This document shows, piece after piece, positions 32,934 to 40,079 of a stretch of 44,487 nt of DNA. The first letter of the stretch is position 1, and each line of letters begins with the position of its first letter. Both the position numbers and the translations under genes were made by a program. Origin of the DNA: an uncultured Christensenellaceae bacterium (GTDB lineage: Bacteria > Bacillota > Clostridia > Christensenellales > Pumilibacteraceae); the NCBI GenBank assembly GCA_910587445.1, contig CAJULE010000018.1, positions 1 through 44,487 of the forward strand, in the 5' to 3' direction. The notes below the pieces were generated by a model. It was not told where the DNA came from and searched no databases. It saw only the letters and a list, made by a program, of their open reading frames with translations.

Positions 32934-33853
32934 ACCTTACCTCCGGTGAGCAAATACATAAGCGCCATTCTCACGGCAACGCCGTTCGTGACCTGCTTTA
33001 AAATTCGGGAATTATCTCCGTCCGCCGCAGAAGAGCCCACTTCCACGTTTCTGTTTAAGGGTCCGGGATGCATAAGTATTGCCTGCGCGTCGGCTTTTGC
33101 CATACGGCTGTCGGTTATCCCGTAAAAACGCATATACTCCGATACACTCGGCAGAAGCGATGCATTTTGCCGCTCGAGCTGCACTCTCAGTCCCATTACC
33201 ACATTAGCGCCCGCAATAGCCTCGTCGAGATCGTCGGAAACGCCGACGCCCGTTTTTTCTATTTCGAGCGGCAACATCGTTCTCGGCGCTACGACCGTCA
33301 CCAATGCCCCGAGCTTTGAAAGTCCCCATATATTACTGCGCGCAACACGCGAATGTTTCACGTCACCGGCTATGACCACTTTAAGTCCGCGAAGATCGTC
33401 TCCGAACTCTTCTCTCATTGTGAATATGTCGAGGAGAGCTTGCGTAGGGTGCTCGTTCATACCGTCGCCGCCGTTTATGACGGATGCGCGAACATTTCTT
33501 GCCAAAAGGTGCGGCGCACCCGACATATTGTGTCTCAACACTATTATGTCGGTAAGAAGAGAATCGAGATTGAGTCCGGTGTCTATAAGCGTTTCGCCCT
33601 TTTGCACAGACGAAGCCGACGCCGAAATAGAGGTGCAATTCGCACTCATTATCTTTGCCGCCGTCTCGAACGACGTGCGCGTGCGCGTGCTGTTTTCGTA
33701 AAACAGAGTCACCACGTTCTTTCCGACAAGATGTCCGGTCTTTTTATCGCCCGACTCGATGATCTCCTTCATCTCCACAGCGGTGCCGAGGATCTGCAAC
33801 ATCTCGTCTTTACTGAGATCTCTCAGTCCGAGCAAATCTTTTCTTTTAAGCAT
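32930..33853 (-). CDS. pyrB: Aspartate carbamoyltransferase catalytic subunit
   Basis: A 307-residue enzyme condensing carbamoyl phosphate and aspartate. STRTRTSFE (about 56-64) binds carbamoyl phosphate, and MHPGPLNR is near the C-terminus. No PyrI regulatory subunit gene follows, which fits an unregulated trimeric form as in Bacillus. AAGGAGA precedes ATG 33853. It is 19 nt downstream of the pyrR-like gene. Confidence 0.97.
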   Translation of the reverse strand: MLKRKDLLGLRDLSKDEMLQILGTAVEMKEIIESGDKKTGHLVGKNVVTLFYENSTRTRTSFETAAKIMSANCTSISASASSVQKGETLIDTGLNLDSLLTDIIVLRHNMSGAPHLLARNVRASVINGGDGMNEHPTQALLDIFTMREEFGDDLRGLKVVIAGDVKHSRVARSNIWGLSKLGALVTVVAPRTMLPLEIEKTGVGVSDDLDEAIAGANVVMGLRVQLERQNASLLPSVSEYMRFYGITDSRMAKADAQAILMHPGPLNRNVEVGSSAADGDNSRILKQVTNGVAVRMALMYLLTGGKV

Positions 33854-33872
33854 ATCTTCTCCTTTCAGAACA

Positions 33873-34388
33873 CTAATCCATACTGTATACGTCTACGCAC
33901 CGAGCTCCGTCAACCTCATTGACCGAAACGCTTACGATGTCGCTCTCGTCCACGTCCACTCTTACGCCCGCATAACGCGCTTTGATAAGCGAATTTCCGC
34001 CGCTGCAATCGACAAATGCGGCATGGCTCATTCTTTGCGGCGAGAACGCGCCCGCTATCGCTTCATTTACGATGTATGCCGTATGCCCGCTGCGCAAGAC
34101 GTCGTTTACCGTTATGACGTAAGCGCCGCTCGGAGAAAACCCGAGAGCAGTCTCGTCGCAAACAAGCTTTTTGTCTTCGGAAATATCGACTCGACCGACA
34201 GGGACTTTCGATCCCGTCTCCACCTGCATTACGGAAGCGATCTCCTTTGCTATCGCCTCTGCTCGCGCACCGATTCCGACAAGCGCGATCCGAGAAAATC
34301 CCATACTGTCGACGGACATCTCGTGGGCGAGACGAATGACCGTTCTCCGCATCTTTGCCGAATCCATCAACGAAGTCTTCAGTCTCAT
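33873..34388 (-). CDS. pyrR: PyrR-like phosphoribosyltransferase-fold protein with altered active site
   Basis: A 171-residue relative of the bifunctional PyrR (RNA-binding regulator and uracil phosphoribosyltransferase; usual length about 180). The N-terminal AHEM (21-24) that includes a RNA-contact histidine in Bacillus is kept, as is VGIG. The PRPP loop, normally DDVLYTGRT, reads NDVLRSGHT at 95-103: the first Asp is Asn, Thr is Ser and Arg is His. The TRG loop is ARA, and the LYRDD segment after GRVDI is missing. It probably lacks UPRTase activity. Position before pyrB fits a regulator, but no PyrR-type attenuator is seen. ATG 34388 overlaps the rluD stop, with GGAGG 8 nt upstream. Confidence 0.75.
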   Translation of the reverse strand: MRLKTSLMDSAKMRRTVIRLAHEMSVDSMGFSRIALVGIGARAEAIAKEIASVMQVETGSKVPVGRVDISEDKKLVCDETALGFSPSGAYVITVNDVLRSGHTAYIVNEAIAGAFSPQRMSHAAFVDCSGGNSLIKARYAGVRVDVDESDIVSVSVNEVDGARCVDVYSMD

Positions 34389-35335
34389 GCTTCGATCCTC
34401 CCGACTATGCTCTGTTTCTTAAGCGAGTCATAGACCCTCGTAAATTCCTCGGGCGGCGCAGCCGTGAATGTCATTTTTTCTCCGCTTTTGGGATGAGTTA
34501 TCGTAAGGGAACGCGAATGCAAAAGCTGTCCTTCGAGCGACGAATACCGCTTGTCCGACGATCCGTACACTTTATCGCCGAGAACGGGTGCGCCGAGATA
34601 CTTAGAGTGCACTCTTATCTGATGAGTTCTTCCCGTGTGAAGAACAAACTCGGCAACACAATTTCGGGGAAAACGCTCGAGCACCTTATACTCGGTTATA
34701 GCAACTCGCCCCTCTTTCGTGACAGCCATTGTCTTACGATCGTTTGGATTACGACCTATAAATGTGGTAAGAAGCCCCTTATCGTCCTTTAAATTTCCGT
34801 CGAGAATTGCGACGTACACCTTTTTGACCGTTCGCTCGGTAAACTGCTTAGCAAGCGACGCGTGCGCGACATTGTTCTTTGCGACAACCATAACACCCGA
34901 CGTGTATTTGTCGAGTCTGTGCACAATTCCCGGTCTATACGCTCCGTTCACGTCCGAAAGCGACGTACCTCGCCAAAGCAAGGCGTTCACGAGAGTGGTA
35001 TCTCCGTTGCCTGCGCCCGGATGCACGGTAAGCCCCTGCTGTTTGTTTACCACTATAATATCGTCGTCTTCGAAAATCACATCCAAAGGAATATCTTTGG
35101 GTTTGGGCAATTCCGCGTTATCGGTCGGAACCGTCAGTGTAACGAAATCTCCTTCCTTGAGTATTCTCCCGCATTTGCAAACTTCTCCGTTGACGAGTAT
35201 ATCGCCGCCGTCAATGAGGCGCTTTAATCGCGAACGCGTGTAATCGGTTTCCGACGCAAGATACACGTCCAATCTGATATTCTCGCCGCTTTCAACGGAA
35301 AACGTGACGGCGTTGTCGCAACGTCCGTCACTCAT
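34385..35335 (-). CDS. rluD: Ribosomal large-subunit pseudouridine synthase, RluD family
   Basis: A 316-residue pseudouridine synthase that modifies 23S rRNA. An S4-like RNA-binding domain is at about 19-60 (SRLKRLIDGGDILVNG). The catalytic aspartate is D142 in GIVHRLDKYTSG, followed by GRTHQIRVH. The frame opens far upstream, but ATG 35335 gives the family N-terminus and overlaps the end of lspA by 8 nt. The exact family member (RluD, RluC, YlyB) is uncertain. The stop overlaps the pyrR-like start. Confidence 0.93.
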   Translation of the reverse strand: MSDGRCDNAVTFSVESGENIRLDVYLASETDYTRSRLKRLIDGGDILVNGEVCKCGRILKEGDFVTLTVPTDNAELPKPKDIPLDVIFEDDDIIVVNKQQGLTVHPGAGNGDTTLVNALLWRGTSLSDVNGAYRPGIVHRLDKYTSGVMVVAKNNVAHASLAKQFTERTVKKVYVAILDGNLKDDKGLLTTFIGRNPNDRKTMAVTKEGRVAITEYKVLERFPRNCVAEFVLHTGRTHQIRVHSKYLGAPVLGDKVYGSSDKRYSSLEGQLLHSRSLTITHPKSGEKMTFTAAPPEEFTRVYDSLKKQSIVGRIEA

Positions 35336-36059
35336 CGTTTGCCACCGCCTGCCCGTGGGCATTTTCAGTTTCGTTTTCGCGACCGCCGTCGCTCGTAGAG
35401 TTGCTGTTTTCATTGACGGCTTTCTCGTTTCCGACCGAATCGTCGTCCAAAAGCACATACTCGGATTTGCTCTTTTCTTCCGTCTCATCCGCTTTCTTTG
35501 CCCAATCCGAAAAGAATATGATATACACCAAAAACAGCACAACGCCCACGGTCACGCCGACGTCGGCTATATTGAATATCGCAAAGCGGCTTCCTATAAG
35601 CGGAAGATTTAATCCGAAATATTCGATTTCGACGAAGTCCCTCACGTATCCGAGTGCAAGTCTGTCGACAAAATTCCCGAGCGCTCCCGAAACAAGAAGA
35701 GCAAGCCCCAATCTTCCCGTTATGTGCTTGCCGCGAGTGCGAACAAGAAACACCGTGAAAAAGACGATTGCTATTCCGGTAATTATAAGCAAAGCCACTC
35801 TCACACCCGTCGGTCCGAGAAGCTTTTCGAGACCGAATGCCGAGCCGAAAGCCGCATTGTAATTTCTCGTATAGGTTATATGAAAGAACTTCGGGATTAT
35901 CGTAATGCTCTGCCCGACGCTCATAGTGGCGTCGACTATCGCCTTAAGAACTAAATCCACGACGAGAAGAGCTGCCAAAACGACAAGCTCTATCCATGCG
36001 GCTTTTATATAATTCCATATCTCTGAAAATATTTTTTTCGCCTTCTCGCTAAATGTCAT
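35328..36059 (-). CDS. lspA: Lipoprotein signal peptidase (signal peptidase II), extended
   Basis: An aspartic membrane peptidase that trims prolipoproteins. Four helices are visible, with N66 in RNYNAAFG, the catalytic D132 in GNFVDRL and D166 in FNIADVG. Usual length is about 160 residues; this one has 243, with about 20 extra before the first helix and an acidic, Asn/Ser/Glu-rich tail of about 55 residues after the last helix. The tail is probably cytoplasmic and disordered. It overlaps sepF by 11 nt and rluD by 8 nt. Confidence 0.92.
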   Translation of the reverse strand: MTFSEKAKKIFSEIWNYIKAAWIELVVLAALLVVDLVLKAIVDATMSVGQSITIIPKFFHITYTRNYNAAFGSAFGLEKLLGPTGVRVALLIITGIAIVFFTVFLVRTRGKHITGRLGLALLVSGALGNFVDRLALGYVRDFVEIEYFGLNLPLIGSRFAIFNIADVGVTVGVVLFLVYIIFFSDWAKKADETEEKSKSEYVLLDDDSVGNEKAVNENSNSTSDGGRENETENAHGQAVANDE

Positions 36060-36693
36060 AAGGTACGGTTATTTCCACTCCTTCGGGGGTCAATAAAAAT
36101 ATGTTGTCTGCGATAAGGTGCACACTGCCGCCGAGCGCGTACTCGGCACCGCTTAAAAAGTCGAGTATTCTCTGCGCTATGGTCGTGTCGTCTATGTCGT
36201 TGAGATTTATGATCGCAGGCTCTCTGCGTTTCAGATAGTCTATAAGTATCTGCACATCCTCGGGTGTGCGAGGTTCATAGACTACGACGTTCTGATAAAA
36301 ACGCGGTGCAATATACTGATTTTTATCGGGCAGCGCGGACGGCTTGGAGTAAGTGTTTTTTTCACCGCTTCTTGTACTGTAACGCGGCTGTGTTTCCTCC
36401 CTGCCGCGATAATCGTCGCTTTCCTGCGCATAACCGTTTCTCGTCGCAGCGTTCTCCTGATATCTGCCGCCGTATGACGACCTGTCGGGCTCGGAATATC
36501 TCCTTGCGTCGGCAAAACCGCCCTGCAAGCGTCTGCCTTCGGGCGCCGAGCGTCTGCCCGTTTCGGATACGGCACGCCTGTCTTCGGGCGCAACGTATCT
36601 GCCCGAATCGTCATGCGTATCCTCGAAAAACTCGGGCTCCTCGCCCTCCCTGTAATTTCTGCCGTTTCTCAACCAATCGTCGTACTGTCCCAT
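36049..36693 (-). CDS. sepF: SepF-like cell division protein
   Basis: A 214-residue protein whose C-terminal 80 residues match the SepF fold (VVVYEPRTPEDVQILIDYLK, PAIINLNDID, RILDFLSGAEYALGG), which binds FtsZ and organises the septum. The first 130 residues are a long Arg/Glu/Ser/Tyr-rich linker, longer than usual. An amphipathic N-terminal helix, normal for SepF, is weak here (MGQYDDWLRNG). GTG at 36702 is an alternative start; ATG 36693 has AAGGTGA upstream. It lies 22 nt after yggS, a common SepF neighbour. Confidence 0.88.
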   Translation of the reverse strand: MGQYDDWLRNGRNYREGEEPEFFEDTHDDSGRYVAPEDRRAVSETGRRSAPEGRRLQGGFADARRYSEPDRSSYGGRYQENAATRNGYAQESDDYRGREETQPRYSTRSGEKNTYSKPSALPDKNQYIAPRFYQNVVVYEPRTPEDVQILIDYLKRREPAIINLNDIDDTTIAQRILDFLSGAEYALGGSVHLIADNIFLLTPEGVEITVPYDI

Positions 36694-36724
36694 GCTTATC
36701 ACCTTGTTCCTTGTTTTACCGAAT

Positions 36725-37378
36725 TTAGCTGCGTTTTCCGAAAATTATACTGCCTAATCTCACGAGATTTGCCCCGTGTTTGATCGCCGTAAGATAATCG
36801 CCGCTCATTCCTGCGGAGAGCGTATCGAACGCACCCGCCTTTTTTCTCGAGTAAAGACTATACAGCCTTTCGTACAGTTCTTCAGGCGCGCCAACGGGCA
36901 ACACAGACATGAGACCGCGCACCCGAATGTGAGCTTTCCCCGCGCAGTAATCATACAAACCGTCGAGCCCCTCCGGAGAAATTCCGCTTTTGCTCTCCTC
37001 TCCGCCCACATTGACCTCGAGAAGAATATCGCTTACTATCCCTTTTTGTTCGGACAGACGCTCTATTTCGTCGACAAGCGAAGTTCTGTCAACCGAATGA
37101 ATGAGCTCTACGTTGCCTACGATATGCTTTGCCTTATTTGTCTGAAGCGCACCTATAAAGTGCCAAGTAAGCCCGTGAACAAAGTTCTTTTTGTCCACAT
37201 ATTCCTGTACTCTGTTTTCGCCTGCCAGCGTTATGCCGCAGCTCGGAAGAAGATTTATGCGCTCGGCGCTTACGGTCTTTGTTGCCGCAAGAATCTTAAC
37301 CGCATTTCTATCTATGCCCTCTCTTAAACAGAGACTGCTTATGGACTCGTTTACAGCTTCGATTTTTTCTTTCAGCAT
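36725..37378 (-). CDS. yggS: YggS/PLPBP-family PLP homeostasis protein
   Basis: A 217-residue PLP-binding protein with the fold of an alanine racemase N-terminal domain. K34 in AATKTV is the PLP lysine; HFIGALQTNKAKH and SMGMSGDY-like SAGMSGDYLTAI and VRLGSIIFG are family marks. It buffers PLP and has no known enzymatic reaction. Its neighbour sepF is often found with it. ATG 37378 overlaps the ATP-grasp stop by 7 nt. Confidence 0.95.
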   Translation of the reverse strand: MLKEKIEAVNESISSLCLREGIDRNAVKILAATKTVSAERINLLPSCGITLAGENRVQEYVDKKNFVHGLTWHFIGALQTNKAKHIVGNVELIHSVDRTSLVDEIERLSEQKGIVSDILLEVNVGGEESKSGISPEGLDGLYDYCAGKAHIRVRGLMSVLPVGAPEELYERLYSLYSRKKAGAFDTLSAGMSGDYLTAIKHGANLVRLGSIIFGKRS

Positions 37379-38217
37379 CCGATCTCCTTAACTATATGCC
37401 GAGCATAGTAAGCGGCAATATCCACACCGCAAGCGCGTTCTGCCTCTTTGAAATACGCATTGCTGTTGACCTCGATGACAAGCGGGTCGTCCGTACGAAA
37501 AAAATCGACTGCAGCATAATCAAGTTTCAAATGCTTGCTTATGCGTTCGGCAACCGCCGTATGCTCGACAGTCGGAACAAAACCGCTCGTAACCGCACCG
37601 TTCTGCGCGTTTGACTTAAACGAACAGGAGCTCTCGCGCGCCACGCAAGCAATCGCTTTGCCTCCCACGGTGTAAATACGAATATCCTTTCCGTGCGATT
37701 TAGCGACATACTCTTGATAGATTATGCGCCCCTCGGCTTCATGCTCCGAATGGAACTTTTCCAACTCGCGTCTGTCTCCGATGAGAAAAACCTGCGCACC
37801 GAGACTGCCTACGCAAAACTTGGCAATAAGCGGGAACCCTATATCTTTGCCGATCCTGTCGAAAAACGATTCGTCTTTCTCTGTCGACGCCTTATACTTG
37901 AGCGGAGAGCATACCGTTTTCGGGAAATCGGCAACGCCGTAAAGTTCGGCTTGCGTCGCATATTTGTCATCGCATATCCGTATGGAATCTGCGGGATTGA
38001 ATACGCGCACTCCTTTTTTTTCGAGCAGTCGTGCGCTCGTGTAATCCTTATCGAAAAACACGGCAAATTCGGGAAAGACGTCATTTGCGAGCAAATCGAA
38101 TACATTGAACGTATTCGTCCTTATGCCGAACAGCTTAAGCTCCTCGGCAAGGCGCCTGCAGACATAGTCCGAGCCTTCGTCACAATAGTATCGATTCCTG
38201 ACAATAACGCCTTCCAT
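37372..38217 (-). CDS. RimK-like ATP-grasp ligase
   Basis: A 281-residue ATP-grasp protein resembling RimK/LysX ligases. It has an N-terminal domain, then ATP-grasp elements: FPLIAKFCVGSLGAQVFLI (Lys in the ATP pocket), IYQEYVAKSHGKDIRIYTVGG, VDFFRTDDPLVIEVNSNAY (metal-binding Glu and Asn). Such enzymes join amino acids or glutamate to a carboxylate, but the substrate is unknown. Two ATGs, at 38223 and 38217, precede the body. The promoter -10 ends 3 nt before the first, so I use 38217. It is the first gene of a 14-gene operon, with no ribosome-binding site. Confidence 0.8.
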   Translation of the reverse strand: MEGVIVRNRYYCDEGSDYVCRRLAEELKLFGIRTNTFNVFDLLANDVFPEFAVFFDKDYTSARLLEKKGVRVFNPADSIRICDDKYATQAELYGVADFPKTVCSPLKYKASTEKDESFFDRIGKDIGFPLIAKFCVGSLGAQVFLIGDRRELEKFHSEHEAEGRIIYQEYVAKSHGKDIRIYTVGGKAIACVARESSCSFKSNAQNGAVTSGFVPTVEHTAVAERISKHLKLDYAAVDFFRTDDPLVIEVNSNAYFKEAERACGVDIAAYYARHIVKEIGC

Positions 38218-38226
38218 ATCCATTAT

Positions 38227-38255
38227 ATTGTATCATATTCCCATTCAATACGCAA
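38227..38255 (-). promoter_or_regulatory. Predicted promoter of the 14-gene operon, near-leaderless
   Basis: On the minus strand TTGCGT (38255-38250), 17-bp spacer, TACAAT (38232-38227). Transcription should begin near 38220, between the two candidate ATGs and 2-3 nt before ATG 38217. No Shine-Dalgarno sequence is present. Confidence 0.6.
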
Positions 38256-38267
38256 GCATTTGTCCGC

Positions 38268-38297
38268 AAAAAACTCCGCCTTTGAAAAGCGGAGTTT
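38268..38297 (-). terminator. Terminator of the hydrogenase operon
   Basis: On the minus strand AAACTCCGC and GCGGAGTTT form a 9-bp stem with a 9-nt loop, followed by six T residues at 38273-38268. It lies 24 nt past the hydA stop, directly before the -35 of the next operon. Confidence 0.85.
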
Positions 38298-38320
38298 GTC
38301 TTGTTGCATATACTTTAAAA

Positions 38321-40066
38321 TCAGAAATTGTACTTTTCGCGCTTCTTGTACGAAGTGTGCAAGATTTCGTGAGCACGGTGGCTGCCGGGCTCCCCGAAAA
38401 ATTCGGAATACAGAGTCTTAACGACAGGATTCTCGTGGCACTTGCGAAGCGGAGCTTTCTTATCCGCGTCGTAAATGGCTTTTGCACGCAATGCTCTGAC
38501 ATTGACGTTGTTCGTCACGGACGACGGCTGTATGGGCTGTCCTCCGCCGTTTACGCAGCCTCCGGGGCAAGTCATTATCTCTATGAATTTGTAATCGCTC
38601 TTTCCAGCTTTCACGTCCTCGAGCACCTTCTTCGCATTAGCGAGACCGCTTGCCACACATACCTTTATCACTTCGCCGTTGAGATTCACCGAAGCGACCT
38701 TTATGCCCTTTGTGCCGCGTACCGCTTTGAAGTCCAACTTATCGAGAGGCTTTCCGAGCACGACTTCCGACACCGTACGAAGCGCGGCTTCCATGACGCC
38801 GCCCGTAGCACCGAAAATAAGTCCCGCGCTACTGCCGAGTCCGATAGGGTCGTCGAAACGCTCGTTCGGAAGAGAACGGAAATCCACGCCTTGATTCTTT
38901 ATAAGACGAGCAAGCTCGCGAGTAGAAAGCACAACATCGACGTCGGGCACGCCTGCCGCAGACTGATGCTCGCGGAATATCTCCGTCTTTTTCGCGACGC
39001 AAGGCATTATACATACGACTCTGAGCTTGTCGAGAGGTATGTCGAACTTCTTTGCGTAGTAAGTCTTCATAATCGAACCGAACATCTGTTGCGGCGATTT
39101 ACACGTCGAAAGATTGGGCAACAGCTCGGGATAGTAGAATTCCATATAACGAATCCAACCGGGAGAGCAGCTCGTCATCATGGGAAGAGCCGCCGTCTTA
39201 TCCTTGAGCCGCGACAGGAACTCCGTTCCCTCTTCCATTATAGTCATATCCGCCGCCATATCGACGTCGAAAACCTTGTCAAAGCCGAGACGCTTGAGCG
39301 CCGCAACCATTTTGCCCTCGACGTTGGTTCCGATAGGATAACCGAATTCTTCGCCGAGCCCCACGCGGACCGACGGCGCAGTGCCGACGATGACATACTT
39401 GTCTTTATCCGCAAGAAGCGCCTTCACCTCGTTTGTATCGTCCTTTTCATGCAACGCGCCCGTAGGGCAAGCAGTGATACACTGTCCGCAAGCCACGCAC
39501 GACGTAGCCGCAAGAGGCTGTTCGAAAGCGCAACCGATATGCGTGGAGAAACCGCGCTTGTTGGGTCCTATGACTCCTATGCCCTGAATGTTGTTACATA
39601 CCCCAACACAGCGACGGCAAAGTACGCACTTGGAATTGTCACGTACAAGATACGCCGTCTCGTCCGTGGGATACTCCGTGCTCACGCCGTCGTAAGCGTG
39701 AGGATCGCAACCGTAATCCTGCGAAAGCGTGGACAGCTCGCAATTTCCGTTTCTCACGCAATCGAGGCAAGCTTTCTTGTGATTGCTGAGTATGAGCTCT
39801 ATAGTCTTTTTGCGGGAGTTAATGACCTTGGGAGTATTCGTAAACACTTCCATCCCCTCGCCGACGACCGCCGAGCAGCTCGCCACCAAACTGCGCGCGC
39901 CCTTGACTTCGACCACACACACACGGCACGAGCCCTCATTACACACGTCTTTCATATAGCAGAGCGTCGGAATAGCGAAACCCGCTTTCTTTGCCGCGTC
40001 GAGAATACGCGTTCCCGCGTCCACCGTTACGCTCACATTATTTATCTTCAATGTTACCTGTTTCAT
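38321..40066 (-). CDS. hydA: [FeFe]-hydrogenase catalytic subunit HydA (HydABC type)
   Basis: A 581-residue hydrogenase. It has an N-terminal [2Fe-2S] domain (C36, C47, C50, C64), a His-Cys3 [4Fe-4S] (H96, C100, C103, C109), two [4Fe-4S] sites (C147/150/153/157 and C190/193/196/200), then the H-cluster domain: L1 TSCSPGW (C300), L2 MPCVAKK (C356), L3 CPGGC (C500, C504). L1 has Ser where textbook motifs have a second Cys. A C-terminal small-subunit-like stretch follows (TLYSEFFGEPGSHRAHEIL). In trimers with HydB and HydC it couples NADH and reduced ferredoxin to H2. GAGGTG lies 6 nt before ATG 40066. Maturases are not here. Confidence 0.96.
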   Translation of the reverse strand: MKQVTLKINNVSVTVDAGTRILDAAKKAGFAIPTLCYMKDVCNEGSCRVCVVEVKGARSLVASCSAVVGEGMEVFTNTPKVINSRKKTIELILSNHKKACLDCVRNGNCELSTLSQDYGCDPHAYDGVSTEYPTDETAYLVRDNSKCVLCRRCVGVCNNIQGIGVIGPNKRGFSTHIGCAFEQPLAATSCVACGQCITACPTGALHEKDDTNEVKALLADKDKYVIVGTAPSVRVGLGEEFGYPIGTNVEGKMVAALKRLGFDKVFDVDMAADMTIMEEGTEFLSRLKDKTAALPMMTSCSPGWIRYMEFYYPELLPNLSTCKSPQQMFGSIMKTYYAKKFDIPLDKLRVVCIMPCVAKKTEIFREHQSAAGVPDVDVVLSTRELARLIKNQGVDFRSLPNERFDDPIGLGSSAGLIFGATGGVMEAALRTVSEVVLGKPLDKLDFKAVRGTKGIKVASVNLNGEVIKVCVASGLANAKKVLEDVKAGKSDYKFIEIMTCPGGCVNGGGQPIQPSSVTNNVNVRALRAKAIYDADKKAPLRKCHENPVVKTLYSEFFGEPGSHRAHEILHTSYKKREKYNF

Positions 40067-40079
40067 ATCGTTCACCTCA

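Noticed and set aside
33800..33830. ACTGAGA/TCTCAGT inverted repeat near the start of pyrB as a PyrR site or attenuator
   Set aside because: It lies in the coding sequence, lacks the PyrR loop consensus and has no terminator partner.
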